Shown here: positions 8,157 to 16,055 of the stretch, in pieces
How positions within the stretch are numbered: position 1 is the stretch's first letter
Layout of the letters: each line of letters begins with the position of its first letter
DNA from: Micromonospora halophytica
GTDB lineage: Bacteria; Actinomycetota; Actinomycetes; Mycobacteriales; Micromonosporaceae
NCBI RefSeq assembly: GCF_900090245.1
Contig: NZ_FMDN01000009.1
Location: 1-64,000, forward strand
Direction: 5' to 3'
Length of the DNA stretch: 64,000 nt
Made by a program: the position numbers and the translations under genes
Notes under the pieces: model-generated
What the model was told of the DNA's origin: nothing
What the model saw: only the letters and a program-made list of their open reading frames with translations
Database searches by the model: none

Positions 8157-8185
8157 AAATTATGAACAACGTTTGCCCATGTCAA
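8157..8185 (-). promoter_or_regulatory. Sigma-A promoter of the GH42 gene with LacI-like operator in the spacer
   Basis: On the minus strand TTGACA (8180-8185) is followed after exactly 17 nt by TAATTT (8157-8162). The spacer contains CAAACGTTG, a near-palindrome centred on ACGT, the usual core of LacI/GalR-family operators. A LacI-type and a ROK regulator are both encoded in this locus. Binding is inferred. Confidence 0.6.
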
Positions 8186-8219
8186 TGGCGAGCGAGGTGG
8201 CAGCCGTCGCCGGAGGTCG

Positions 8220-8249
8220 TTGACAGTTTGTTGGGAAGCCAAAGAAACT
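8220..8249 (+). promoter_or_regulatory. Candidate promoter/operator of the GH31 gene
   Basis: TTGACA at 8220-8225 makes a good -35 box, but the -10 at 8243-8249 (AGAAACT) is poor. The spacer and -10 hold an imperfect inverted repeat, GTTTGTT and AAGAAAC (8226-8248), that could be a repressor site. A clear AGGAGA ribosome site precedes the ATG 42 nt further on. Confidence 0.35.
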
Positions 8250-8290
8250 GGCGGGACCGCCGGACGCACCTCCCCCGTAGAGGAGACCCC

Positions 8291-10624
8291 ATGCCCTACC
8301 GCCCGCCACTGGTCCCGTACGAGACCTTCGTGGCCGACCCGCCCGACCTGCCCGTGCGGGCCCCCGGCGAGCACGGGACGGCCGTCGTCACCCGGGCCGA
8401 GGTCGGCGGGACCGACCCGCACGGCGTCACCCTCACCGCCGTCACCTCCGCCGGGGACACGCTGGTCGCACGGGTGGAGGCCGCCGGCGACGGGGTGATC
8501 CGGGTACGCCTCGCCGACGACCTCGCCGCCCGCAGCCGCTCCGCCCGGGCCCTGCCGCTGGTCCACCCGGCCGCCCATCCCGCCGAGGTGACCGTCACCG
8601 GGGGCCTGGTGAGCGTCGACGCGGGCGCCGTGGTCGCCGAGATCCGCCTCGACCCGTGGCGGCTGCGCTTTCGCACCGCCGACGGTCGGCTCCTCGTCGA
8701 ACAGGACCCGGGCACCCAGGACATCAGCGGCCGGCGGCGGACCCTGCCGTTCGGCCGCTCCAGCGCCGACGGCGCTCCCGTCGCCTGGCACGAGAGCTTC
8801 GTCGCGCCCGGCGACGAACGCTTCGTCGGCTTCGGCGAGAAGTTCACCCCGTTGGACAAGCGCGGCCAGCGGGCCCTGATGTGGAACTTCGACGCCTTCG
8901 GCGGCGAGTCCGACCGCTCGCACAAGAACGTGCCGCTCTACCTCTCCGACCGCGGCTACGGCGTGCTGGTCGACAGCGGCCTGCCGGTGCAGTTCGACGT
9001 CTGCCAGTCCACCCACAGCAGCGTGCAGATCCTCGTCCCCGACGACCTGCTCGACTACTACGTGCTCGCCGGCCCCACCCCGGCCGAGGTGCTGGACCGC
9101 TTCGACGCCCTGACCAGCCGGCCGTACCTGCCGCCGAAGTGGGCGTTCGGCGCGTGGATCTCCTCGGGCTTCTTCCCGGACAGCCAGCAGCGGGTGCTGG
9201 AGCGGGCCCGGCTGATCCGCGAGCGTGGCATCCCCTGCGACGTGCTGCACCTGGACTGCTACTGGCAGGTCGCCGGCCGCTGGTCGGAGCTGCGCTGGAA
9301 CGACGAGGCGTTCCCCGACCCGACCGGGATGCTCAAGACCCTCGCCGACCAGGGCTTCCGGGTGTGCCTGTGGATGAACCCGTACCTGATGACCGGCAGC
9401 CCGCTGTACGCCGAGGCGGCCGAGGCCGGCTACTTCCTGCGCCGCGCCGACGGTTCCACCTACGTCGCCGACGTCTGGCACGGCAGCTACCCGGCCTGCG
9501 CCATCGTGGACCTCACCAACCCGGCGGCGGTGCGCTGGTTCAGCGGGCTGCTGCGGCCGTTGCTCGAACAGGGCGCGGCGGTGTTCAAGACCGACTTCGC
9601 CGAGGGGGTGCCCGCCGACGCCGTCGCCCACAACGGGATGACCGGGGTCGAGCTGCACAACGTGTACGCGCTGATGTTCAACGACGTGGTCGCCGACGTC
9701 ACCGAGGAAGTCACCGGACACCGTACGGTCTGGGCCCGCTCGTCGTACCTGGGTGGGCAGCGGCACAGCGCCCAGTGGAGCGGGGACGTCAACGCCACCT
9801 GGCCCGCGCTGGCCAGCACCCTGCGCGGCGGGCTGTCGCACGGGCTGTCCGGGGTGCCGTTCTGGAGCCACGACACCGGCGGCTTCCACGGCACCCCGGA
9901 GCCGGAGCTCTACGTCCGCTGGACCCAGTTCGGGGCGCTCTCGCCGCTGGTCCGGCTGCACGGCACCACCAGCCGGCTGCCCTGGGACTTCCCCGCCGAG
10001 ACCGAGCGGGACGCGGTGGCCGCGCTGCGGCTGCGCTACCGGCTGCTGCCGTACCTCTACTCGGCGGCGGTGCACGCGGCCCGCACCGGCGCGCCGATGA
10101 TGCGGGCGCTGCTGGTCGACACCCCGGACGACCCGACCGCGTGGACCAGCGACCTGCAGTACCGCCTCGGCGCCGATCTGCTCGTCGCCCCGGTCACCGA
10201 CCCGTCCGGGCAGCGCCGCCTCTACCTGCCGACCGGCGACGACTGGGTGGACGCGGCCACCGGCGAGCGGCACCCCGGCGGGCGGCACCTGCGGGTCACC
10301 GTGCCGCTGCGCCGGCTGCCACTGTACGTCCGACACGGCGCGCTGATCCCCGTGGTCGCGCCGGCCGACCGGACCTGGGACGGGCCGTTCCACGACGTGA
10401 CCCTGCTCAGCTGGGGCGGGGTGGACGCCCGAACGGTGATCCACGACGTCGACGGCGACACCGTGGTCGAGGCCGTGCGCGACGGCGACACCCTGCACGT
10501 GCGTACCGACGGGCCGCTGCGGGTCGGGCGGGTGAGCGTGGTCGGCGACGACGCTGTGCGCCGGGTGCTGCTCGACGGCGAGGCGGTGATACCGGCGGTG
10601 TTCGAGGCGTGGTTCGCGGCGTGA
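8291..10624 (+). CDS. yicI: GH31 alpha-xylosidase (YicI-like)
   Basis: A 777-residue enzyme from ATG 8291, with AGGAGA about 5 nt upstream. An N-terminal beta-sandwich (about 1-270) precedes the barrel. The nucleophile Asp435 lies in VFKTDFAEGVPAD, and the Asp499 acid/base is in QWSGDVNATW. The K-T-D-F-x-E-x-x-P-x-D block followed by LHNVYALMFNDVV is characteristic of the YicI alpha-xylosidase branch rather than alpha-glucosidases; canonical YicI has Gly where this has Ala437. It should release alpha-1,6-xylose from the non-reducing end of xyloglucan oligosaccharides or isoprimeverose. It lacks a signal peptide, so it acts on imported sugars. It ends at a strong bidirectional terminator shared with the ABC operon. 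Confidence 0.88.
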   Translation: MPYRPPLVPYETFVADPPDLPVRAPGEHGTAVVTRAEVGGTDPHGVTLTAVTSAGDTLVARVEAAGDGVIRVRLADDLAARSRSARALPLVHPAAHPAEVTVTGGLVSVDAGAVVAEIRLDPWRLRFRTADGRLLVEQDPGTQDISGRRRTLPFGRSSADGAPVAWHESFVAPGDERFVGFGEKFTPLDKRGQRALMWNFDAFGGESDRSHKNVPLYLSDRGYGVLVDSGLPVQFDVCQSTHSSVQILVPDDLLDYYVLAGPTPAEVLDRFDALTSRPYLPPKWAFGAWISSGFFPDSQQRVLERARLIRERGIPCDVLHLDCYWQVAGRWSELRWNDEAFPDPTGMLKTLADQGFRVCLWMNPYLMTGSPLYAEAAEAGYFLRRADGSTYVADVWHGSYPACAIVDLTNPAAVRWFSGLLRPLLEQGAAVFKTDFAEGVPADAVAHNGMTGVELHNVYALMFNDVVADVTEEVTGHRTVWARSSYLGGQRHSAQWSGDVNATWPALASTLRGGLSHGLSGVPFWSHDTGGFHGTPEPELYVRWTQFGALSPLVRLHGTTSRLPWDFPAETERDAVAALRLRYRLLPYLYSAAVHAARTGAPMMRALLVDTPDDPTAWTSDLQYRLGADLLVAPVTDPSGQRRLYLPTGDDWVDAATGERHPGGRHLRVTVPLRRLPLYVRHGALIPVVAPADRTWDGPFHDVTLLSWGGVDARTVIHDVDGDTVVEAVRDGDTLHVRTDGPLRVGRVSVVGDDAVRRVLLDGEAVIPAVFEAWFAA

Positions 10625-10630
10625 GCGACG

Positions 10631-10665
10631 ACGGCGCCCGACCCGGTGACCGGGTCGGGCGCCGT
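10631..10665. terminator. Bidirectional terminator between GH31 and ABC genes
   Basis: A perfect 16-bp inverted repeat (ACGGCGCCCGACCCGG and its complement) with a TGA loop fills the 44-nt gap between two convergent stop codons. Confidence 0.9.
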
Positions 10666-10668
10666 ACC

Positions 10669-11634
10669 TCAGCCCTTCACCGCTCCGGTGATCACACCCT
10701 TGGTGAAGTGCCGCTGCACGAACGGGTAGACGATCAGCGCCGGGACGACGGTCACCACCACCACGGCCATCTTCACGGCCAGCGTCGGCGGGTACGCGGT
10801 GACCCCGGGCAGGCTGACCGCGGCCCCCGAGACGTTCGGCGACTGCCCGGCCAGGATGTAGCTCTGCAGCACCCGCTGGATCGGGAACTTGTCGTTGTCG
10901 TCGATGTAGAGCACCGAGTTGAAGTAGGCGTTCCAGTAGCCGACCGCGTAGAACAGGCCGACCACCGCGATCACCGCCTTCGACAGCGGCAGCATGATCC
11001 GGGTCAGGATGCGGAACTCGCCGGCCCCGTCGATGCGGGCGCTGTCGAGCAGCTCACCGGGGACGTTCATGAAGAACGCCCGGATGACCACGAGGTTGAA
11101 CACGCTGATCGCGCTGGGCAGGATCAGCGACCAGATGCTGTCCTTGAGCCCCAGCCCGGTCACCACCAGGTAGCTGGGCACCAGGCCGGGGAAGATCAGG
11201 AACGTCAGCAGGAAGAAGAAGAGCAGGCCGCGGTGGCCCACCGACCCCGGCCGGGACAGCCCGTACGCGGCCAGCACGGTGAGCGCCAGGCTCACCGTGG
11301 TGCCGAGCACCGTGACCAGGGTGCTGATCCAGACCGCCCGGGTGATCTGCCCGCCGTTGAAGATGGTGAGGTACGCCGACGGGTCGATCTCGCGGGGCAC
11401 CATCACCATTCCGCCGGCCGCGTCGATGGTCTCCCGCGAGGCGAGGCTGGTCACCAGCACCGCCCACAGGGGCACGAGCACGGCCGCCACGAGCAGCACG
11501 AGCACGACGCCCTTGCCGAACAGCCCGAGCGGCGTGGGCGGCTCCTCCCACGGGGGCCGCCGGTTGCGCGACCGTCGCGGTGGTACGCCGCCGGTCGCCG
11601 ACGCCACGGTGGCGTCCTTGAGCTTCACGGTCAT
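10669..11634 (-). CDS. ABC sugar importer permease (MalG/LplC-like)
   Basis: A 321-residue permease whose ATG overlaps the upstream permease stop by 4 nt (ATGA). After a basic N-terminal tail of about 35 residues come six hydrophobic segments and the cytoplasmic EAA-type loop SARIDGAGEFRILTRIMLPLSK, which contacts the ATPase. The C-terminus FVQRHFTKGVITGAVKG is the family-standard ending. The type belongs to the CUT1 importers of the LplABC/YtcP-YteP group, which take up oligosaccharides. No ATP-binding subunit gene is in the cluster, so a shared MsiK-type ATPase elsewhere is likely, as is usual in actinobacteria. It is the last gene of the three-gene leftward operon. Confidence 0.92.
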   Translation of the reverse strand: MTVKLKDATVASATGGVPPRRSRNRRPPWEEPPTPLGLFGKGVVLVLLVAAVLVPLWAVLVTSLASRETIDAAGGMVMVPREIDPSAYLTIFNGGQITRAVWISTLVTVLGTTVSLALTVLAAYGLSRPGSVGHRGLLFFFLLTFLIFPGLVPSYLVVTGLGLKDSIWSLILPSAISVFNLVVIRAFFMNVPGELLDSARIDGAGEFRILTRIMLPLSKAVIAVVGLFYAVGYWNAYFNSVLYIDDNDKFPIQRVLQSYILAGQSPNVSGAAVSLPGVTAYPPTLAVKMAVVVVTVVPALIVYPFVQRHFTKGVITGAVKG

Positions 11635-12665
11635 GACCGGGAGTACACCCCCTGCTCGCCGAGTCGGTGTGCCACCTTGTTGGCGGCGACGATGAGGATC
11701 AGGCCCACCACCGCCTTGAACAGGCCGGCCGCCGCGCCCAGGCCCCACTGCTGGGTGGCGATGGCCTGGTAGTAGACGAAGGTGTCGAGCACCTCGGCCG
11801 CGTCCCGGCCGACCGCCTCCCGTTGCAGGATGAACTGCTCGAAGCCGACCGACAGCGCGTCACCCAACCGCATGATCAACAGCAGGACGATCACCGGCCG
11901 CAGTCCGGGCAGCGTGATGTGCCACAGTCGCCGCCACCGTCCGGCGCCGTCGGCGGCCGCCGCCTCGTACAGGTTCGGATCGATCGCGGCCAGCGCGGCC
12001 AGGAAGACGATCGCGCCCCAGCCGAGGTCCTTCCACACCGCCTCGGCCGTGACCAGCACGATGAAGGTGTCCGGGTTGGTCATCACGTTCCACGGCTGCA
12101 GGCCGGCCTCGCGCATCTCCTGGGCCAGCAGGCCGGCTCCGCCGAGCATCTGGACGAAGAAGGTGACCACCAGCACCCAGCTGAAGAAGTGCGGCAGGTA
12201 GACCACGCTCTGCACGAAGCCGCGCACCCGCCCGGAGACCAGGCTGTTGAGCAGGATCGCCAGCATGATCGGCAGCGGGAAGAAGAAGACCAGCTGGAAC
12301 GCGGTGATGGTGAGGGTGTTGCGCACCGCGTCCCAGAACAGCGGGTCGGAGAAGAGGACCTCGAAGTTGCCGAAGCCGATCCACTCGCTGTAGAGGAACG
12401 CCTCGATCGGGTCGTCGCCGACGAACGGGTTGTAGTCCTGGAAGGCGATGACGTTGCCGAGGGTCGGCAGGTAGTGGAAGACCAGCAGCAGCGCGGCGGC
12501 CGGCGCGGTCATCGCCAGCAGCGGCCAGTCCCGACGCAGCCGCGCACGCAGGCTCTGCCTCCTGGGCCGGCGGCGCCCGGGCGGGCGGAGGTCCCGCCCG
12601 GGCGGGGGCGCCTGGCCGGCCGCTTCCGGCGCGTCCACCGTGCCGGGGGCGCCCGGGCCGCTCAT
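11631..12665 (-). CDS. ABC sugar importer permease (UgpA/LplB-like)
   Basis: A 344-residue inner-membrane permease with a Pro/Arg-rich cytoplasmic N-terminus of about 45 residues, then LLAMTAPAAALLLVFHYLPTLGNVIAFQDYNP and five more transmembrane segments. The EAA loop is YEAAAADGAGRWRRLWHITLPGLRP. The ATG overlaps the stop of the binding-protein gene (ATGA), and its own stop overlaps the next permease in the same way, so translation of the three importer genes is coupled. The extended first periplasmic region is typical of the LplB/YtcP-type CUT1 permeases that carry complex plant-wall oligosaccharides. Substrate is inferred from the neighbours, namely xyloglucan oligosaccharides. Confidence 0.92.
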   Translation of the reverse strand: MSGPGAPGTVDAPEAAGQAPPPGRDLRPPGRRRPRRQSLRARLRRDWPLLAMTAPAAALLLVFHYLPTLGNVIAFQDYNPFVGDDPIEAFLYSEWIGFGNFEVLFSDPLFWDAVRNTLTITAFQLVFFFPLPIMLAILLNSLVSGRVRGFVQSVVYLPHFFSWVLVVTFFVQMLGGAGLLAQEMREAGLQPWNVMTNPDTFIVLVTAEAVWKDLGWGAIVFLAALAAIDPNLYEAAAADGAGRWRRLWHITLPGLRPVIVLLLIMRLGDALSVGFEQFILQREAVGRDAAEVLDTFVYYQAIATQQWGLGAAAGLFKAVVGLILIVAANKVAHRLGEQGVYSRS

Positions 12666-14323
12666 CGGCCGTTGTCGGCGAGCGCCTTTGCGAAGAACGC
12701 GCGCCCCTCCTCGCCGCCGGTGGCGAGGAACTCCTTCGTCACCTGGTCGAGGTCGCTGATCGGGCGGCGGCCCCGCAGGATGTCGCGGATCTTGTCGTCG
12801 GTCGGTTGCAGGACCTTCGACCAGTTGGCCGGCAGCTCCAGCTTGATCCCGGCGAAGAGGTCCTTCTCCATCAGGGTGATGTTCTTCCGGTAGTAGCCCA
12901 GGTAGTCCTGGACGTAGTTCGGGGTGTCGCCGCTGGTGACCTTCACCGCGGGGCGGCAGAAGTTGTACTGGCCGCCCAGTTCCTTGCGGCCCAGGTCACT
13001 GGGGACCGGGCTGCCGTCACCGCCGCGGGTGAAGTGCCGGCCCTCCGCGCCGTACTCGCGCAGCTCGAACTCGCGGCTGCCGAACGGGGCGGCGCACCAG
13101 TTGAGCACCCGCAGCAGCTCGTCGACCCGGTCCGTGCCGGCGCCCTTCTTGAGGAAGGTGAAGAAGACCGGCTTCTCGCTGCCCCAGATGACCGGCTGGC
13201 CGCCGTGCACCCCGAACACCGGCAGCGGCTGCATGTTGAAGCTGGGCAGCACCTTGGACTGCTCGCCCTGCAGACCCTGCCAGGCGCCGAGCCCGTCCTG
13301 GAACATCAGGATCTTGCCGGCCTTGAACAGCTGTTTCTCGTCGGCGCCCTTGCTGGCCACCGTGTCGGGGTGGACCAGACCGTCCTTGAAGAGCTTCGCG
13401 GTGAACTCCAGGGCGGCCTTGAAGGCGGGGTTCTCGAACTTGTGCTCCAGGCCGCCGCCGGGCTTCTTGCGCCAGGTCTGCTGGCAGCCGTAGAACTGCT
13501 GGACCATGTCGAAGATGCTGCCGAAGGCCCAGACCCCCTTGGCCGGGTCGGTGACCTTCCTGCCCAGCTCGTAGAGCTCCTCGGGCGAGGTCGGGGCGGC
13601 CAGGCCGGCCCTGTCGAGCAGGTCCTTGCGGTGGAACAGGGCCCAGGCGAACGGCCCGTCGGTCGGGTACGGCACCGCGTAGAGCCGGCCGCCCCAGACC
13701 GAGTACTCCCAGGCGCCGGTGGGCAGCGCGGCGAGGTAGGGATACTTCGCGGCGGCGTCGCCCTTGAGGTGCTCGGTGAGGTCCTCGAAGAGCGCCTTGG
13801 TCGCGTCGGAGAACCGGGCGACCTTGTCGACCTCCCAGTTGGGGACCATGAGCAGGTCGGGCACGTCGCGGGCGCCGAGCATCGCGTTGAGCTTGTCGGC
13901 GTACGTGGTGCCGTCCTGCAGGCTGGGGTTGACCTCCACGCCGAGCTTGGCGTTGACCGCCGCGAGGTAGGAGTTGCTGCCCAACGTCGGCGGGGTCGGC
14001 CCCCACCAGGGGCTCATGGTGCGGATCGGCCCGCCGCCCTTGCCGGGTTGTTCGGTGACCGCGTCGACGAGTTGTCGTGGGTAGCTGAGGTAGCCCTGGG
14101 GGATGGGCCCCTCGCCGGGGATGTCGGCCTTGAGCAGCTCGGCGGGCCTGTGCGTCGGCAGGACCTCACGGATGGCGTCGCCCTTGGTGGCGGTGCCCTT
14201 GCTGCCCGCCTCCTTGCTGCAACCGGCGAGGGTGGAACCGCCCACGGTGGCGGCGGCGCCGAGTCCGATCATCCGCAGCAGGGTCCGGCGGTCGGTGGAT
14301 GCGCCCGGCAGGGACGGCTTCAC
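12662..14323 (-). CDS. Extracellular solute-binding lipoprotein (large LplA type)
   Basis: A 553-residue binding protein from GTG 14323, with GGGAG 7 nt upstream. The leader has twin arginines (DRRTLLRMIG) and a lipobox ending STLAGC with the lipid Cys at 35, so it is probably Tat-exported and lipid-anchored. The mature part contains VDLPDLLMVPNW-type and GRLYAVPYPTDGPFAWALFHRKDLLDRAG-type segments, family marks of large CUT1 binding proteins (LplA/YtcQ, about 550 residues). It should bind an oligosaccharide and deliver it to the two coupled permeases. The promoter region upstream contains a XylR-like operator shared with the divergent ROK gene, so it is probably repressed in the absence of xylose or xylosides. 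Confidence 0.92.
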   Translation of the reverse strand: MKPSLPGASTDRRTLLRMIGLGAAATVGGSTLAGCSKEAGSKGTATKGDAIREVLPTHRPAELLKADIPGEGPIPQGYLSYPRQLVDAVTEQPGKGGGPIRTMSPWWGPTPPTLGSNSYLAAVNAKLGVEVNPSLQDGTTYADKLNAMLGARDVPDLLMVPNWEVDKVARFSDATKALFEDLTEHLKGDAAAKYPYLAALPTGAWEYSVWGGRLYAVPYPTDGPFAWALFHRKDLLDRAGLAAPTSPEELYELGRKVTDPAKGVWAFGSIFDMVQQFYGCQQTWRKKPGGGLEHKFENPAFKAALEFTAKLFKDGLVHPDTVASKGADEKQLFKAGKILMFQDGLGAWQGLQGEQSKVLPSFNMQPLPVFGVHGGQPVIWGSEKPVFFTFLKKGAGTDRVDELLRVLNWCAAPFGSREFELREYGAEGRHFTRGGDGSPVPSDLGRKELGGQYNFCRPAVKVTSGDTPNYVQDYLGYYRKNITLMEKDLFAGIKLELPANWSKVLQPTDDKIRDILRGRRPISDLDQVTKEFLATGGEEGRAFFAKALADNGR

Positions 14324-14370
14324 GGCGCACTCCCTTCATCGTGTGTGTCGGGTTTCCGAGCGTCGGAGGC

Positions 14371-14409
14371 TCGGCTAGAGTTAGTTGGGGTTCTAGCCGA
14401 ACAAACTAA
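14371..14409. promoter_or_regulatory. XylR/ROK-type operator between binding-protein and ROK genes
   Basis: Two overlapping repeats are visible. The 9-bp arms TCGGCTAGA (14371-14379) and TCTAGCCGA (14392-14400) are perfect complements 12 nt apart. The half-sites TTAGTT (14381-14386) and AACTAA (14404-14409) also pair. The right half, GAACAAACTAAT, resembles the half-site of Gram-positive xylose (XylR) operators as I remember it. The AT-rich stretch stands out locally. Confidence 0.65.
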
Positions 14410-14545
14410 TCGACGGTGATCCGTCCCACAAGACAGTGGTGACCATGCCGCGACCGGGTGGACAGGCCCGGACACGGCGATGCGCGATGATGGACGCGCG
14501 GCACCTCGGGGACCGCGCACCGGCGGCGCAGGAAGCGGGCAGATC

Positions 14546-15766
14546 GTGATCAGCATCCACACCGAACCGCAGCCGAGCGACCTCGGCGACGTGCGGGTGA
14601 CCAACCGGGCGGTGGTCCTGCGGCATGTCCGCCGGCACGCGCCCTGCTCGCGCGCCGACATCGCCGCGCACACCGGCCTCAACAAGGCCACCGTCTCCAG
14701 CCTGGTGACCGAGCTGATCGACCGCCGGCTGCTGCGCGAGACCGGGCTGACCGAGAACCGGGTCGGCCGGCCGGCCACCATGCTCGTCCTCGACGGCGAG
14801 CCGTACGCCGCGCTGGGCATGGAGATCGGCGCCGACGAACTGGTGGTGGTCGCCGTCGACCTGGGCGGCAACCGCCTGCTGACCTGGCGGCGCGCCTTCG
14901 CCGCCCCGTCGGCCTCCCCCACCGAGACGATCCGCGCGCTCGCCGGCCTGGCCCGTCGGGCGGTCGGCCGGGTCACCGGCCAGGGACGCACCGTGCTCGG
15001 CCTCACCGTCGGCGTGCCCGGCCTGGTCGACACCACCGGAGCGGTGCCGCTGGCAGCCGCGCTGGGCTGGCAGGACGTCGCGATCACCAGCGAACTGCGC
15101 ACCGCGCTGCGCGACCCCGGCTTCACCGTGGCCGTCGACACCGACGCCAACCTCGCCGTCCTCGCCGAACAGCGCCACGGCGCGTACGCCGGCACGGCCG
15201 ACCTGGTCCACCTCACCGGCGGTGTCGCGGTCGGCGCCGGGGTGCTCGCCGGTGGCCGGCTGCTGCGCGGCAGCCGCGGCTTCGCCGGCGAGATCGGGCA
15301 CGTGCCGCTGGATCCCGCCGGTCCGCGGTGCAGCTGCGGGCGACGCGGCTGCCTGGCGACGCTGACCAGCCTGCCCGCGGTGATCCGCCGCCTGCTGCCC
15401 GACGCCGAGAACGACGGCCCGGTGCTCGACTGGCTGCCGGAGGTGGAGCGCGTCCTGACCCTGGCCCGGCAGGAGGATCCCGCCGTCGTCGGCGGACTGG
15501 CCGAGATCGGCCGGCACCTCGGGCACGGGGTGTCCGTGCTGGCCAACCTGCTCAACCCGGAGGCGGTGGTGGTGGGCGGCCACTTCGCGACCCTGGGGCC
15601 CTGGCTGCTGCCGGCCGCCCGGGCCGAGCTGGCCGCCCGCACGCTCGCCCCCGACGCCGGTGGCTGCCACCTCGACGCCAGCACGCTCGGGCCGACGGCC
15701 ACCGCCCTCGGCGGCGCCACCGCCGCGCTCGCCTCCGTCGAGGCGGGACGCCTGCCCGTGCCCTGA
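14546..15766 (+). CDS. ROK-family transcriptional repressor (XylR-like)
   Basis: About 406 residues from GTG 14546; an ATG at 14480 would add 22 poorly conserved residues. An N-terminal winged helix (TNRAVVLRHVRRHAPCSRADIAAHTGLNKATVSSLV, residues about 17-52) is joined to a ROK sugar-kinase-like domain. The zinc motif GEIGHVPLDP with CSCGRRGCL (C-x-C-x4-C) is intact, and the expected late glycine-rich segment VVVGGH is present. ROK regulators of this form bind a sugar such as xylose and release DNA. Being divergent from the importer operon with a XylR-like operator between them, it most likely represses uptake and itself. Which sugar it senses is inferred from the adjoining alpha-xylosidase. 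Confidence 0.88.
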   Translation: MISIHTEPQPSDLGDVRVTNRAVVLRHVRRHAPCSRADIAAHTGLNKATVSSLVTELIDRRLLRETGLTENRVGRPATMLVLDGEPYAALGMEIGADELVVVAVDLGGNRLLTWRRAFAAPSASPTETIRALAGLARRAVGRVTGQGRTVLGLTVGVPGLVDTTGAVPLAAALGWQDVAITSELRTALRDPGFTVAVDTDANLAVLAEQRHGAYAGTADLVHLTGGVAVGAGVLAGGRLLRGSRGFAGEIGHVPLDPAGPRCSCGRRGCLATLTSLPAVIRRLLPDAENDGPVLDWLPEVERVLTLARQEDPAVVGGLAEIGRHLGHGVSVLANLLNPEAVVVGGHFATLGPWLLPAARAELAARTLAPDAGGCHLDASTLGPTATALGGATAALASVEAGRLPVP

Positions 15767-15911
15767 TCCCACGTACCCGTCCCTCCGCGACGGCCGTCGC
15801 TCGCCCGGCAGGGACGCGGCGGCCTCTTGACCGGACCGGTCCCGTGGTGCCAACCTCGAACGGCCGTCTCGTCGTTCGGGCACCCGGGGCGGCATGTTCC
15901 ACGCAGTCGTC

Positions 15912-15921
15912 GAAGCGCTTC
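15912..15921. promoter_or_regulatory. LacI-type operator, upstream copy
   Basis: GAAGCGCTTC is a perfect 10-bp palindrome with the AAGCGCTT core common to LacI-family operators. It lies 144 nt before the GH3 start and 80 bp, centre to centre, from a longer copy. Confidence 0.55.
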
Positions 15922-15988
15922 ACCGCTTCCGGGCCGGCGACCGCCACCACCCTCCTGCACCGCGATGCGGCACGCTTCCACGACGCTC

Positions 15989-16004
15989 GTCGAAGCGCTT
16001 CGAC
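15989..16004. promoter_or_regulatory. LacI-type operator, promoter-proximal copy
   Basis: GTCGAAGCGCTTCGAC is a perfect 16-bp palindrome sharing its core with the upstream copy. It sits 52 nt before the GH3 start codon. The LacI-family gene is second in the operon that follows, so autoregulation is likely. Confidence 0.7.
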
Positions 16005-16055
16005 CGACGAGTGTCGCGCCCGTGCCGGGTCAGCCCCACGGAAGGTACGACCACC

